IMG/VR virus record: IMGVR_UViG_3300010233_000031
Location: 1-49,207 of that record
Source of the DNA: a virus
DNA: 49,207 bases
Direction: 5' to 3' (one strand)
Shown: in pieces, positions 18,337-27,531 of the stretch
Layout of the letters: each line of letters starts with the position of its first letter
Numbering within the stretch: the stretch's first letter is position 1
The notes under the pieces: model-generated
What the model was told of the DNA's origin: nothing
Seen by the model: only the letters and a program-made list of their open reading frames with translations
The model's database searches: none
Program-made: the position numbers and the translations under genes

Positions 18337-19920
18337 ATGGCAGATGATATTTTTTCGGCAATAGCTAATGCAGTAACTCCTTATAAAGTTACTGCGGCTG
18401 GTGTTAATTCACAAGGTCAGTTTATTGATGCCAATGGACAGCCAATTAGTGAATATCAACAACCAAATTGGTTTGAACGTGCCCTTAGTCCACAAGCACA
18501 ACAGATAGCTTCTCTCAATGCTCAAGGTCAAGCCTATCCTATGGCTAGGCAACAAGAACAAAATGTTAATCGTAACTTGATGATGCAGAATATAGCATCA
18601 TTACCAACAAATGATAATCCTTATCTTGGTGCATTTGGCAGACCTCAATCTCCTACTGCAACTAATGACCCTCTTGCTTCTGATGAACAGTCAATGTATA
18701 GTGGGCTTATATCTTCACCAACCCCTAACTATCCTGATTTTAATAGTGGTGCTCCAACTAAAGTAGGAGTTTCTAACAATGCTCTTCGTGAAAAAGAAAA
18801 TCAAGCATGGGTTACAGAAGCACTTAATCCACAATTATCACCATCTAACTTGCAAGTTCAACAGGGTTCTCAAGGTGCTCTTAATACTGGCCTAGTTGGA
18901 CAAACTGGTGCTAATAATGCTGTTGCTGAAAATGCAACTTCTGGTTATAATAGACAAGTTGCTTCTGCTCTTCAATCAACAGGAGCGAGTGCTGGTGCTG
19001 CTACTATTGCTGAGGCTAATAATCGTCTTGCCAAAGACTTAAGAGTTGACCCTCTTGAACTGCAGCATCAAAGACAGGTTCTTTCTGCACAAGTTGGCCA
19101 AGATGCTGCTGAAGCTCAAATTAATGCTAATTTCAACAAGGTTAAGTTAGCACAATCTCAAGCTAGTGTTAATACTATACCACAAACTACTCAAGCCCAA
19201 ATTGACCAAGACCACATCAATGCTGGACTTATTGCTCAACAAAGACATGACCTTGGTTTGACCACTGGAACAATGGGCAACAATAGTTTGTGGGAAAATA
19301 TTGCCTCACAAACTCATCCTGATTCATTAGTTAGTGAACCATACTTAATGACTCGTAATCCAGATGGTTCTGTTAATGCTTCTGGTGGAGTTCTTAATCC
19401 AAGATTTAGACCTGCTGCTGCTGCAACGATGGCTGCTATTAAAAATGGTGTTTATAGTGGTGTAGGAAATGGTGCTGTTCAAACACCCAAAGGAGTATTT
19501 ACGCCTGCCATTGACCCTAATGCTAATATACTGCATCCTACTATTGGTGCTGGAGGACAGCCTCAACAGTCAACTAATAGTATATCACCCACTAATCAAA
19601 GCGATGGTAATATTCTTGGAGTATCAACTAATAGTCCCATCTTTAATCCACAACCACCTCCTCATGTTCAACTCCAACAAAATAATCAAACAGCATCCCA
19701 TCTTACCGATGCTGAAAATGTTATGAAAACTCTTGGGCTATTAAGTGATGATGAATTAGTCAAAGGAAAAGGCCGTGCTGCGCGTAGAATCACTGACCAG
19801 CAAGAAGAATCTCTTATTAAGTCTCGTATTCCTCTCTTGCTTAAACAGTATAATAATCCTAATATGCGGCCTGCTGAACGTCAATTAATAGGACAAATTG
19901 CTGGTCAATTTGGACAATAA
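18337..19920 (+). CDS. Internal virion protein
   Basis: 527 residues, soluble, rich in Gln, Asn and Ala, with long helical stretches (residues about 150-310) and disordered linkers. No catalytic motif was found. Position, size and composition match the middle member of the three-protein ejection set of podoviruses. Its stop lies four bases before the next start. Confidence 0.6.
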   Translation: MADDIFSAIANAVTPYKVTAAGVNSQGQFIDANGQPISEYQQPNWFERALSPQAQQIASLNAQGQAYPMARQQEQNVNRNLMMQNIASLPTNDNPYLGAFGRPQSPTATNDPLASDEQSMYSGLISSPTPNYPDFNSGAPTKVGVSNNALREKENQAWVTEALNPQLSPSNLQVQQGSQGALNTGLVGQTGANNAVAENATSGYNRQVASALQSTGASAGAATIAEANNRLAKDLRVDPLELQHQRQVLSAQVGQDAAEAQINANFNKVKLAQSQASVNTIPQTTQAQIDQDHINAGLIAQQRHDLGLTTGTMGNNSLWENIASQTHPDSLVSEPYLMTRNPDGSVNASGGVLNPRFRPAAAATMAAIKNGVYSGVGNGAVQTPKGVFTPAIDPNANILHPTIGAGGQPQQSTNSISPTNQSDGNILGVSTNSPIFNPQPPPHVQLQQNNQTASHLTDAENVMKTLGLLSDDELVKGKGRAARRITDQQEESLIKSRIPLLLKQYNNPNMRPAERQLIGQIAGQFGQ

Positions 19921-19924
19921 TTAT

Positions 19925-22900
19925 ATGGCTGATATATCTACCATTCCACCAGAAGATTTACAATATCTTCGTTCACAAGGTCTTACAGATGCTCAAATAG
20001 CAGCAGGGTCTTATACTCCTAACCCTGCCGCTGAGCACTCCCTTCTAGGAACAGCTGCACTAACAGCCTTAGCTCACGCTGGTGGTTATGCTGGTGGTGG
20101 GACTGGTATGCTTGGTGGTATTTATGCTGGTGGTTTGCTAGGATTACCAGAAGGTGGAATAGGTGCAATCCCCGGGGCTATTATTGGTGGTCTTATTGGT
20201 GGGTATGGTGGTCAGGCTGTGCAGAATAAACTAACACCCCAACTAGAACAAGAAGCAGCAGAAGCAGCACAAGAGAATCCAAAGACTGCACTTGCTACTG
20301 ATATTGCTGGCTCAGCACTTACTTCTGGCTTTAAGCCTTCTTTAGATGCTCTTACTGCTGGTAAAGGTCTTATTGATAAGTTAGCTGGTAATGACATGAC
20401 ACCAGAAGCAATTCAAGCTCTTAAAGGAACTTTATTAAACAGCACTCTTAATCCTGCCATTAACTCTGGCATTAGTTATGCTACGACTGGACAACTTCCG
20501 ACTTCCACTGACCTAGCTTCTCAAGCCATTGGGGGTGCTGTTTTCTCTCGTCAGATGGGGTGGGCACATAATTTGATTGGTGCTAAAGCTCCTATTGTGC
20601 CTGATGAACCACTTGGTGAACCTAATAATCAGACAAAACAAATAGACAATCCAGATGCTCCTTTACAACTTCCTGACAAGAGAAGATTCTTTGGTGATGA
20701 GTCTGGCATTATTGATATTGATGGTCAGGTTGTTGATAACTCTGAGCCTAGTCCAGAGGTAACTAGCTCGCCCAAATTATTGCCATTTAAGGCATCACCC
20801 TCAGAGAGTGGCGGTAACTTACAGGTATCTTCACAAATACTACAACAAGTTATTGACAAAGGTGCAACTCGCCCTGTTTCTGTGCAAAGAATATTCCCCA
20901 AGTTAAATCTCTCTCTTAATGATTCTGCTGAGATACTAAGACAAGCCAATGAAATGCAATCACAGCAAAGTGGGCAGAGTGTTATCCCTGCTGCTAAGAC
21001 TTCTGATATATTGCCTCCAAATACTATAACAGATGAATTGGCAGCTACTCCCCTCCCTTCGGTCGGGAATGAAGTGCCACCAGTTGTTAAGCCTAATCCA
21101 CCCATGACTGACCCCTTGAGCGGTGAGCAGAAAGTGGTTAATAGTCCCCTCTCCGACTACAATCGCTATCAGGAACTGACACAACAGCTAAAAGGTTCTA
21201 ATCTTGATGATGCTAATGCTATCTCCAAAGAGATTGAAAGTATAAAAGCTAGACACAATGGTATGCCACCAGAACGTCCTGACTTAGAAGGTGCTGTTGA
21301 CTTGGCTCAAAAGATACATGAAGGAACCCAAGACCCGTCTAAAAGAGTAACTCTTGGCCAAGCCCTTGAATTTACAGGCAATCAAGATAGTGAACTAGCA
21401 GAAGTGGCTAAAGATATGGTTCAAGCTGGGAAGAATAATCCCGGACTTGCTGCACCAATAGTTCATGACCCTTCACTCAATACTAGAGAAGTTGGCGGAA
21501 CTTATGACCCTAATGATACTACTATCAAATTGCCCACTTCTGGATTAACTGATACTCACGCTATCATACATGAAGGTATTCATGCTCTTGAGCATTCAGT
21601 ATTACCATCTCCGACAAAGGCAATGAGAGGTAAAGAATACTTAGACTTTCTTAACAAATTTATTGCTGACCCTAAATCTAATCCTCATGCTGTTGAAATG
21701 ACTAAGGCTTATCTTGAATCAGCAAAGCAAAGAGGAATCTTTGATTTACTGTTCAGTGAGCATGGAGGTAGTGCTGGTGAAGGAATGGAGAATGGCAAAA
21801 AGACTCAAGAGATAGCTGAATATGGCTACTCAAATGTTCATGAGTTTAGTGCTGATAAATTTAGACCAGAGTTTAAGAAGATATTACAAGGACAGAAGTG
21901 GGGGGAAGGTCAAACAGTATGGTCAAGAATAATGGACTCATTGAAGAGGTTCTTAGGCATTAAGTCACAATCAATGTTTGATAGAATCATTGAGACTTCT
22001 AAGAAATTGCAAGGAAGTAATGTTAAAAGTAAATCTAACTTTGACCCTGAAAGAGAGTTCTATACAAAGAAGCAAACTGGCAAGAGTGACGAAGTCCCCA
22101 CTGAAACCAAAGTCCCTTTTGGCCGTCTAGGAAGAACCTTCCAAAATGCTCTTGACAGAGCTAGAGTTATAGCACCCAAAGTAGCAGATGCTTTTCATCG
22201 CCAACTTAACGAAAGACAGCAAATTGATGGTGATGTTTATGGCAAAGTGAAGAATGTGATGGAACGCACTGGGTTCACTACTGCTGATGGTAATAGGTTA
22301 ATGGATGCAATGAGACAGGAAGAATTGACACACAAAGAAGTCCCAATGTCATTCTTCAAAAATCAAGCCCAAAAACAGGTGTGGAATGAGTATAAGAAAG
22401 CGTATAAAGAACAAGGTGAAGCTCGTATCAAGGATGCCCAACCTGTAATTGATGCTCACACAGGCTTGCCTCGTATGTTACGTCTCAACCCTACTGCACA
22501 TCCATTAATGCTTAATCCGAAGGTTGGTGAAATATTAAAGCAGAATACTAATATAGAAGCCATTAAGAAGTTACATGATGATTTCATTCAAGACCAGATG
22601 ACTAGAAAACCAGATGGTAAGAACTTTATCACAAAGGAAGAAGCTGAGCAAAACTACTTAACACACGTCAGAGCTATTCAAGGTCGCATGTCACAAGGAG
22701 ATACTGGCAACTTGAATCACTTCAAAGCCAACAGACAAGCTGAGGGAATACCTTTGCCAAAAAGTTGGACTCGTTCTGACTTTGAGGATAACCTAAAAGC
22801 CTTCTCTGCTCGTAATGCTGCTGACCGTTCTTTCTATAGAAACATAGAAAAAAATCCAGAAGTAATGGCTCAGCTAGGAGAAACAAAGGATGCTTGGAAT

Positions 22901-24523
22901 CAAAAAATCCCTCGCACCAATGACCCTCTAGTTGCCAAAACAGACCCAGTTCATGCCTTACTAGAAGGTAGTCACGGACAAGTGGGCGGAACTGATTTCC
23001 ATAATGAGAAAGCTTTGTCAGCACTTACTACTGCTACTACTATTGCTAGCCCTGCACTTTCTGGTGTTCACATTCCTATTGCCAACTTGGTTGCAGGAGT
23101 TGGACTTAGCCCTAATCCTATTACTACTGCTAGGGCTATTGGTAATGCTATTACTGGGGTTGCTTCTGGATTAAAGATAGCAAGAGAAAATGGTATTAGA
23201 ATTGGTGCTGGTAATGCTGCTAGAACTTGGGACAGTAATGCTTCAACTGCTGAGAGGATGCAGGGGCTAGCTGCTATTGTCCGTAAAGTATCAACATTCA
23301 ATGACCTAGTAACAAAAGGAACTGTTGGTTTTACACAGACCTTCATGCGCACTATCTTGGATGCTAAACTTGAAAGAGCTAATTATCAAGGTGATAGAAC
23401 AGCACAAAGTTGGCTAAAGAAGTTAGACCCTGACTACAAGATTGGCAAAGATTATACTGATAAGGAGTTAGGACAACTAGCCACTAGAGCAGTTGGGTAT
23501 ATTCATGGCACTTCTGACGCCCGCACTATGCCACCTTGGATGCTGCATGATAGTGAAGTTAGTGGATTCTTCTCTTTAGCACACTGGTCAGTTGGTCAAA
23601 CTGATAGATTCATGAAAGACATTTACACTCCTGCTCTTCGTGGTGATATTACTCCATTACTCACATCACTATTTGGTGCTGCTGTTGGTGGTTACTTGAT
23701 TAAAGAGTTAAGGGAAGACATTAGTGGCAAGAAGTCAGCCATTCCCTCATTGAGTGAAATAGCAGCTAGTGATAGAGGCTTGAAAGGTAATGCCGGCCCA
23801 CTTGCTTATAATATGATTGCAGCTATGCAATATAGTGGATTTGGTGGGATGTTCTCACAGATAGCTAAGTATCCATTTGATGCCATCTATAAGAACTTAC
23901 CACAAGGAGCAACCTTTCCTCTTGATGAAACAGTTACAGACTTAGGCTCTACTCTATTCAAAGTCCAGAGTGCTATTGCTAATGACCCAAATATTAACTG
24001 GGTTGACCTTACTAAGCAAGTTAGTATGCACTTAGTAACACAAAACTTTCGCTTAGGGAGAGAGGCTTATAATCAGGCTATCAATAATGGAATGATTACT
24101 GGCACTTTAGCTGAGAAGAAACAGTTAGCTGATAAGTTGGGGCAACTTAGAAGATTTGAACAAGTTGAAGGATTACCTTACAATGACCAAGCTGAATCAG
24201 CAAGTAACCCTTACATGAATATAGAACAGAAGAACTTCAAAATGGAACAAGACTTACCTACTGCGATGAAGGAACTTCCTTCTCTTGTTTCTAACATTAT
24301 TGAAACCTATAAAAGTAATCCAGATGTGATGATGAGCAAGTTGAAAGCACTTAAAGAAAATCAATATTCTACATTCCCCTCACTTGATACTGCTCCTCTT
24401 TCTTTCTACAAGTATCTAGGCTACTTGCAAAGAGAGGAAGGTTCAGAGGCTGCACAGAAGGAGTTAATGTCTTATATGCAGCACAAGGTTGTTAATGAGG
24501 TTAAGTCTTCGGTAGTTCCATAA
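19925..24523 (+). CDS. Very large internal virion protein with zinc metallopeptidase motif
   Basis: 1532 residues from the ATG at 19925 (a start at 19898 is open but overlaps the preceding gene). Residues about 45-105 form Gly-zipper hydrophobic stretches able to enter membranes. A zinc-peptidase motif HEGIH sits at residues 549-553, with an HEFSAD segment near 640 that could supply the third ligand. The C-terminal half is helical with a block around residue 1200 (TMPPWMLHDSEVSGFFSLAHWS). It is the likely channel-forming ejection protein, with a peptidase that may cut envelope proteins or peptidoglycan cross-links. Proteins of this size with an enzymatic domain are known as T7 gp16-type ejectosome components; the enzyme class here differs. 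Confidence 0.65.
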   Translation: MADISTIPPEDLQYLRSQGLTDAQIAAGSYTPNPAAEHSLLGTAALTALAHAGGYAGGGTGMLGGIYAGGLLGLPEGGIGAIPGAIIGGLIGGYGGQAVQNKLTPQLEQEAAEAAQENPKTALATDIAGSALTSGFKPSLDALTAGKGLIDKLAGNDMTPEAIQALKGTLLNSTLNPAINSGISYATTGQLPTSTDLASQAIGGAVFSRQMGWAHNLIGAKAPIVPDEPLGEPNNQTKQIDNPDAPLQLPDKRRFFGDESGIIDIDGQVVDNSEPSPEVTSSPKLLPFKASPSESGGNLQVSSQILQQVIDKGATRPVSVQRIFPKLNLSLNDSAEILRQANEMQSQQSGQSVIPAAKTSDILPPNTITDELAATPLPSVGNEVPPVVKPNPPMTDPLSGEQKVVNSPLSDYNRYQELTQQLKGSNLDDANAISKEIESIKARHNGMPPERPDLEGAVDLAQKIHEGTQDPSKRVTLGQALEFTGNQDSELAEVAKDMVQAGKNNPGLAAPIVHDPSLNTREVGGTYDPNDTTIKLPTSGLTDTHAIIHEGIHALEHSVLPSPTKAMRGKEYLDFLNKFIADPKSNPHAVEMTKAYLESAKQRGIFDLLFSEHGGSAGEGMENGKKTQEIAEYGYSNVHEFSADKFRPEFKKILQGQKWGEGQTVWSRIMDSLKRFLGIKSQSMFDRIIETSKKLQGSNVKSKSNFDPEREFYTKKQTGKSDEVPTETKVPFGRLGRTFQNALDRARVIAPKVADAFHRQLNERQQIDGDVYGKVKNVMERTGFTTADGNRLMDAMRQEELTHKEVPMSFFKNQAQKQVWNEYKKAYKEQGEARIKDAQPVIDAHTGLPRMLRLNPTAHPLMLNPKVGEILKQNTNIEAIKKLHDDFIQDQMTRKPDGKNFITKEEAEQNYLTHVRAIQGRMSQGDTGNLNHFKANRQAEGIPLPKSWTRSDFEDNLKAFSARNAADRSFYRNIEKNPEVMAQLGETKDAWNQKIPRTNDPLVAKTDPVHALLEGSHGQVGGTDFHNEKALSALTTATTIASPALSGVHIPIANLVAGVGLSPNPITTARAIGNAITGVASGLKIARENGIRIGAGNAARTWDSNASTAERMQGLAAIVRKVSTFNDLVTKGTVGFTQTFMRTILDAKLERANYQGDRTAQSWLKKLDPDYKIGKDYTDKELGQLATRAVGYIHGTSDARTMPPWMLHDSEVSGFFSLAHWSVGQTDRFMKDIYTPALRGDITPLLTSLFGAAVGGYLIKELREDISGKKSAIPSLSEIAASDRGLKGNAGPLAYNMIAAMQYSGFGGMFSQIAKYPFDAIYKNLPQGATFPLDETVTDLGSTLFKVQSAIANDPNINWVDLTKQVSMHLVTQNFRLGREAYNQAINNGMITGTLAEKKQLADKLGQLRRFEQVEGLPYNDQAESASNPYMNIEQKNFKMEQDLPTAMKELPSLVSNIIETYKSNPDVMMSKLKALKENQYSTFPSLDTAPLSFYKYLGYLQREEGSEAAQKELMSYMQHKVVNEVKSSVVP
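24485..24501 (+). repeat. Direct repeat copy 1 at the end of the ejection gene
   Basis: AAGGTTGTTAATGAGGT occurs here and again, identically, at 24678-24694. Both copies continue with codons for a similar tail (KVVNEVKxSVVP and stop), so the last dozen codons of the gene are duplicated. A gene remnant lies between the copies. Confidence 0.8.
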
Positions 24524-24716
24524 TTTTCATCAGCAATGAAACCATACTCTCTGCTTGCTCTTTGAGAGGCATTTTATCTATCGTTAGATTGACAGTTGTT
24601 CCGTGAACATTGTCGCCAAATTTATCTTTATATAGTTGTCTAAACTCTTCAAATGTAAATGTAAAAGTAGTTTTTATAAGGTTGTTAATGAGGTGAAAGG
24701 TTCTGTTGTCCCTTAA
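24501..24716 (-). pseudogene. Remnant of a small gene between two direct repeats
   Basis: An open frame on the - strand encodes a coding-looking stretch (TTFTFTFEEFRQLYKDKFGD... followed by VHGTTVNLTIDKMPLKEQAE and SMVSLLMKIMELPKT). It has no start codon before an internal Met. Its upstream part is the duplicated end of the convergent + gene. The layout suggests that the 5' end of a - strand gene was lost when sequence from the neighbour was copied in. It sits at the meeting point of the two gene blocks. The function of the parent gene is unknown. Confidence 0.45.
24678..24694 (+). repeat. Direct repeat copy 2
   Basis: Second copy of AAGGTTGTTAATGAGGT, 193 bases after the first, followed by codons for GSVVP and a stop. 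It is no longer attached to an open + gene. Confidence 0.8.
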
Positions 24717-24751
24717 CTATTATGAATAATTGGTGTTAAAGCAATTGCTGC

Positions 24752-26140
24752 TTAAATAAGCATCCAATATATAGTTGTTGTTTCAGTCTCTTCATTTGTT
24801 TCACTCTTTGTGCGAATCTGTTCCATAGTTACAAGCAAATCTAGAGTATCATCCACTTCCTTACGAGTCTTATAACTTCCATGACAATCACATAGGAGAG
24901 CAACGTAGTCTTTCTTACCACTCTTTAATGTTTCTAAGACTTTAGCCATCAGCTTGGTTGTCTCATTGGTGTGAATCACTATAGCCTTATCCATAGAGAG
25001 TTCCTCTTTATCGAGAATAGCCAAGGCTCTAACAACAGCCCTCAATGGCAAAGTCATCTCTATTGATTCTCCAAAATGTATAGCCATTGCTACTTTAAGA
25101 AGATGTATATTCTTGCGAGCATAATAAGGAATTAGCTTTAGAGATTTATTAGGTCTAAGAGACTTATCTGTTTCAACTCTATCCCACCATTCATTAATGA
25201 ACTCTCTAACACCTTCACCAAGAGTTATTGAACCATAGAGTCCGCTTAATTTCTTTATATGTTTAAGCAGGTCTGTCTTGTATGCTAATTGCTCTTGTGT
25301 AAGAATTGGGATAAACGCCTGATTCTTTCTATTTTTGGCAGCATAGATAAAGAATGTGCGAGAAGTAAAGCCCTCATCCAAAAGAGAATCATCGAAGGTT
25401 GATTGAATGAATCCCGGTGTTGTTCCAGCCAAGAGGTTAATACATCCTCTTCTGACACGGTCACGACCGGAATTTTTAGTTCTATACTCAAAGTCGAGGG
25501 GACAATCATACAGTCCGAGAAGATAATTAACTGTGTCATTTGTTCTCTTCCTAAGTAGGCTTGATAATTCTGGTAACAGAAAACATAACGAACAGTGTCC
25601 GTAGTGTCCCAAGGCTTTAGTTCCGTCATCTTTATGTTTAACATAGTTTATGTGTGTAATTGATTCACTAACAGCTTCTACAAGTGCTTCAAAAGTAGTG
25701 GCATCAGCAGCTACTGGAAACAGAAGTGGTTGTCTAATCTCTCCACCATGCTTGCCAACCTTACCTTGATATTCATCTTGTGTTGCTTTTTCATTTGCTG
25801 ACTCCTGCACAATTTGTGCTTGTTGAGAGAGTTCAGTTAAGGCAGCCAAGTCAGGCATGAAGTCATCTTTGTTCTTGTCTTTACGTTGCCAATGTTTAAC
25901 AAGAGAGCTAACTGATTTTATTACTAATCCCTTGCCAACACCCGGCTCACCAACAAGGATAACTTGCATATTAGGAAATAGGCAATTATCTTCTGCTGGT
26001 AGTCCTTTAACATCAGCATTGCCTATCCATACACGACGTTGGAGACAGGCACTAATTGTATAAATCCACCCAAACTCTATGAAATTATTTGGCGATGAAA
26101 GACCGTCAGTGTAGGCTAACCATTTTTCGTAGTTAGTCAT
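24752..26140 (-). CDS. Replicative helicase-like ATPase (DUF3987 type)
   Basis: 462 residues. A Walker A motif GEPGVGKG lies at residues 64-71, after an N-terminal region with the WIYTISACLQRRVWIGN segment usual in this group. Later parts include a conserved LLAGTTPGFIQSTFDDSLLDEGFTSRTFF stretch and a C-terminal winged-helix-like end. DUF3987 proteins replace DnaB-type helicases or helicase-primases in many phages. It starts with an ATGA overlap on a tiny membrane-protein gene and is the last gene of the - strand block. Confidence 0.65.
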   Translation of the reverse strand: MTNYEKWLAYTDGLSSPNNFIEFGWIYTISACLQRRVWIGNADVKGLPAEDNCLFPNMQVILVGEPGVGKGLVIKSVSSLVKHWQRKDKNKDDFMPDLAALTELSQQAQIVQESANEKATQDEYQGKVGKHGGEIRQPLLFPVAADATTFEALVEAVSESITHINYVKHKDDGTKALGHYGHCSLCFLLPELSSLLRKRTNDTVNYLLGLYDCPLDFEYRTKNSGRDRVRRGCINLLAGTTPGFIQSTFDDSLLDEGFTSRTFFIYAAKNRKNQAFIPILTQEQLAYKTDLLKHIKKLSGLYGSITLGEGVREFINEWWDRVETDKSLRPNKSLKLIPYYARKNIHLLKVAMAIHFGESIEMTLPLRAVVRALAILDKEELSMDKAIVIHTNETTKLMAKVLETLKSGKKDYVALLCDCHGSYKTRKEVDDTLDLLVTMEQIRTKSETNEETETTTIYWMLI

Positions 26141-26271
26141 GGTCTAAATATTAAATGTTTTAGGATAACTCCTAGAAGGATTATTAATAATATAGGTGAA
26201 AATATCACCATTCCAAATATAGTAAATTGACTATACCAATGGTTAAAGTAACTTTTTATTTCAGTTATCAT
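26137..26271 (-). CDS. Tiny single-span membrane protein
   Basis: 44 residues (MITEIKSYFNHWYSQFTIFG, then a hydrophobic span with ILLIILLGVIL). Both ends overlap the neighbours by ATGA: its start overlaps the polymerase stop, and its stop overlaps the helicase start. This strict coupling argues that it is a real gene. Function unknown; it could tie replication proteins to the membrane, which is speculation. Confidence 0.6.
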   Translation of the reverse strand: MITEIKSYFNHWYSQFTIFGMVIFSPILLIILLGVILKHLIFRP

Positions 26272-27335
26272 ACTTCTTTAAGCCCTTCTGGATTAGTTCC
26301 ATCCTTCTTTGCAGGACTCCAGTTGTAGCCTGCAACTGACTCTGACTTCATACTAAACTCTGCACCATCAACTGGTGATGTAAATTTCTGGTTCATAAAT
26401 TGTTTCATTATTTGTGAGCACTCTAACTCTTCCCCAACAGGACACTGAACTAGATAAGAGTCATGTGTGTTTGCTAGTAAATCCCAAGGGCGGGAATTGG
26501 TTTCAATGTATTCTTGCAGACGACTATATGCTCTATTTGTTATCTGACCAACTGTTGATTGAGGACACCAAGCGTAAAGCTCTTTCCAACTGCTTTCAAG
26601 AATGTTATAAGTTGTTATTGTATAAGGTTCACCGTGTAAATTAAAGAGCATATTGTGTTGCTCTACTTGCCTTCTCACTTGGTCATGCCATTCACGAATC
26701 TCTGGAAACAGAGAATTGTAAGTATTAACAAACTTCTCTGCATCTTCTTTACTTATTACAACCTTACCACCAGATTTCTCCAAGACATTAAGACGAAAGG
26801 TTGGTGCTGTGATACCATAATTGCCAGAATGACAGGCTTGCTTGGCAAGATAGTAATAGCGTTCAGTCAATGCCCAATTATCACTATCTTTAATGCAATG
26901 GTCTAAGTTGTGCCAATCTGGATTACTCTTTAACTTTTCTATTGGGCTGTTAATTAACTCATCTATAGAAAATCCTTCACTTAGGGCGTAACCTTTCTCT
27001 AATAATTTCTTCTTCCAAACATCATGAAAGATATGCAATGCTACAAAAACGTGCGGCTTAATGCCATTTGTAAAGAGCTTACGGAAATTACCATTCTTAC
27101 ACAGATAAGCAACTATTAAAGCTTCAGCTCCGCTCTGGTCGACTTGAACAAAGATTTTACCCTCATCAGGAATATACATTACTCTCATTCCCTTTTCTTT
27201 GTTCTGTAGGTTCTCACCCCAGCCTTTCTTCTTACGTTTACCATTCTTCATTACTACCCATTCAGATAGTATTGAACAAGAAGAAAGACGGAAAGTCTTA
27301 GTTCCCGAGATTTTATATGTGCAGCTACTTCTCAT
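26268..27335 (-). CDS. DNA polymerase I, polymerase half (split gene)
   Basis: 355 residues covering the palm and fingers of a family A polymerase. It begins just before the GT-T-RLSS segment (GTKTFRLSS, residues 11-19) and has motif A VQVDQSGAEAL (Asp66), motif B R159-K165-YG174 (RYYYLAKQACHSGNYG) and motif C THDSY (His291-Asp292). All catalytic residues are present. The exonuclease half is a separate upstream gene (27532-29109), with a 64-residue gene in between. The two halves must assemble to make a full enzyme. Its start overlaps the preceding stop by ATGA. Confidence 0.85.
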   Translation of the reverse strand: MRSSCTYKISGTKTFRLSSCSILSEWVVMKNGKRKKKGWGENLQNKEKGMRVMYIPDEGKIFVQVDQSGAEALIVAYLCKNGNFRKLFTNGIKPHVFVALHIFHDVWKKKLLEKGYALSEGFSIDELINSPIEKLKSNPDWHNLDHCIKDSDNWALTERYYYLAKQACHSGNYGITAPTFRLNVLEKSGGKVVISKEDAEKFVNTYNSLFPEIREWHDQVRRQVEQHNMLFNLHGEPYTITTYNILESSWKELYAWCPQSTVGQITNRAYSRLQEYIETNSRPWDLLANTHDSYLVQCPVGEELECSQIMKQFMNQKFTSPVDGAEFSMKSESVAGYNWSPAKKDGTNPEGLKEV

Positions 27336-27526
27336 TGTGCTGTATCTGATTCATCTTCGTGTAAGATTATATGACCACTCCACACACCTTTTGACACTCC
27401 AATAATTGGAATAGTGGCTTCCCAATCAACTGACCCATTGTGACCTTGTTCTCCAACATATATTTTAGTAGTATTTGGAAATTCCTTTAATCGTTCTATT
27501 AAATCTTCTTTAGTTAAAGCATACAT
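27332..27526 (-). CDS. Small protein lodged between the two polymerase halves
   Basis: 64 residues (MYALTKEDLIERLKEFPNTT...). The N-terminal helix followed by strand pattern (KIYVGEQGH, IIGVSK, HIILHEDE) resembles small phage proteins of the type 'LIexLkxfPxdtxV' found in many unrelated phages. It has no endonuclease motif, so it is not an evident homing gene. Its stop overlaps the start of the polymerase half by ATGA. Confidence 0.65.
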   Translation of the reverse strand: MYALTKEDLIERLKEFPNTTKIYVGEQGHNGSVDWEATIPIIGVSKGVWSGHIILHEDESDTAQ

Positions 27527-27531
27527 AATTA

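Noticed and set aside
23507-23523. TGGCAC-N6-GACGCC resembling a sigma-54 promoter
   Set aside because: It lies inside a long gene and lacks the TTGC part of the -12 element; chance match.
26676-26696. GGCATGACCAAG on the - strand resembling the phage -24 element
   Set aside because: No GC at the required distance and inside the polymerase gene.
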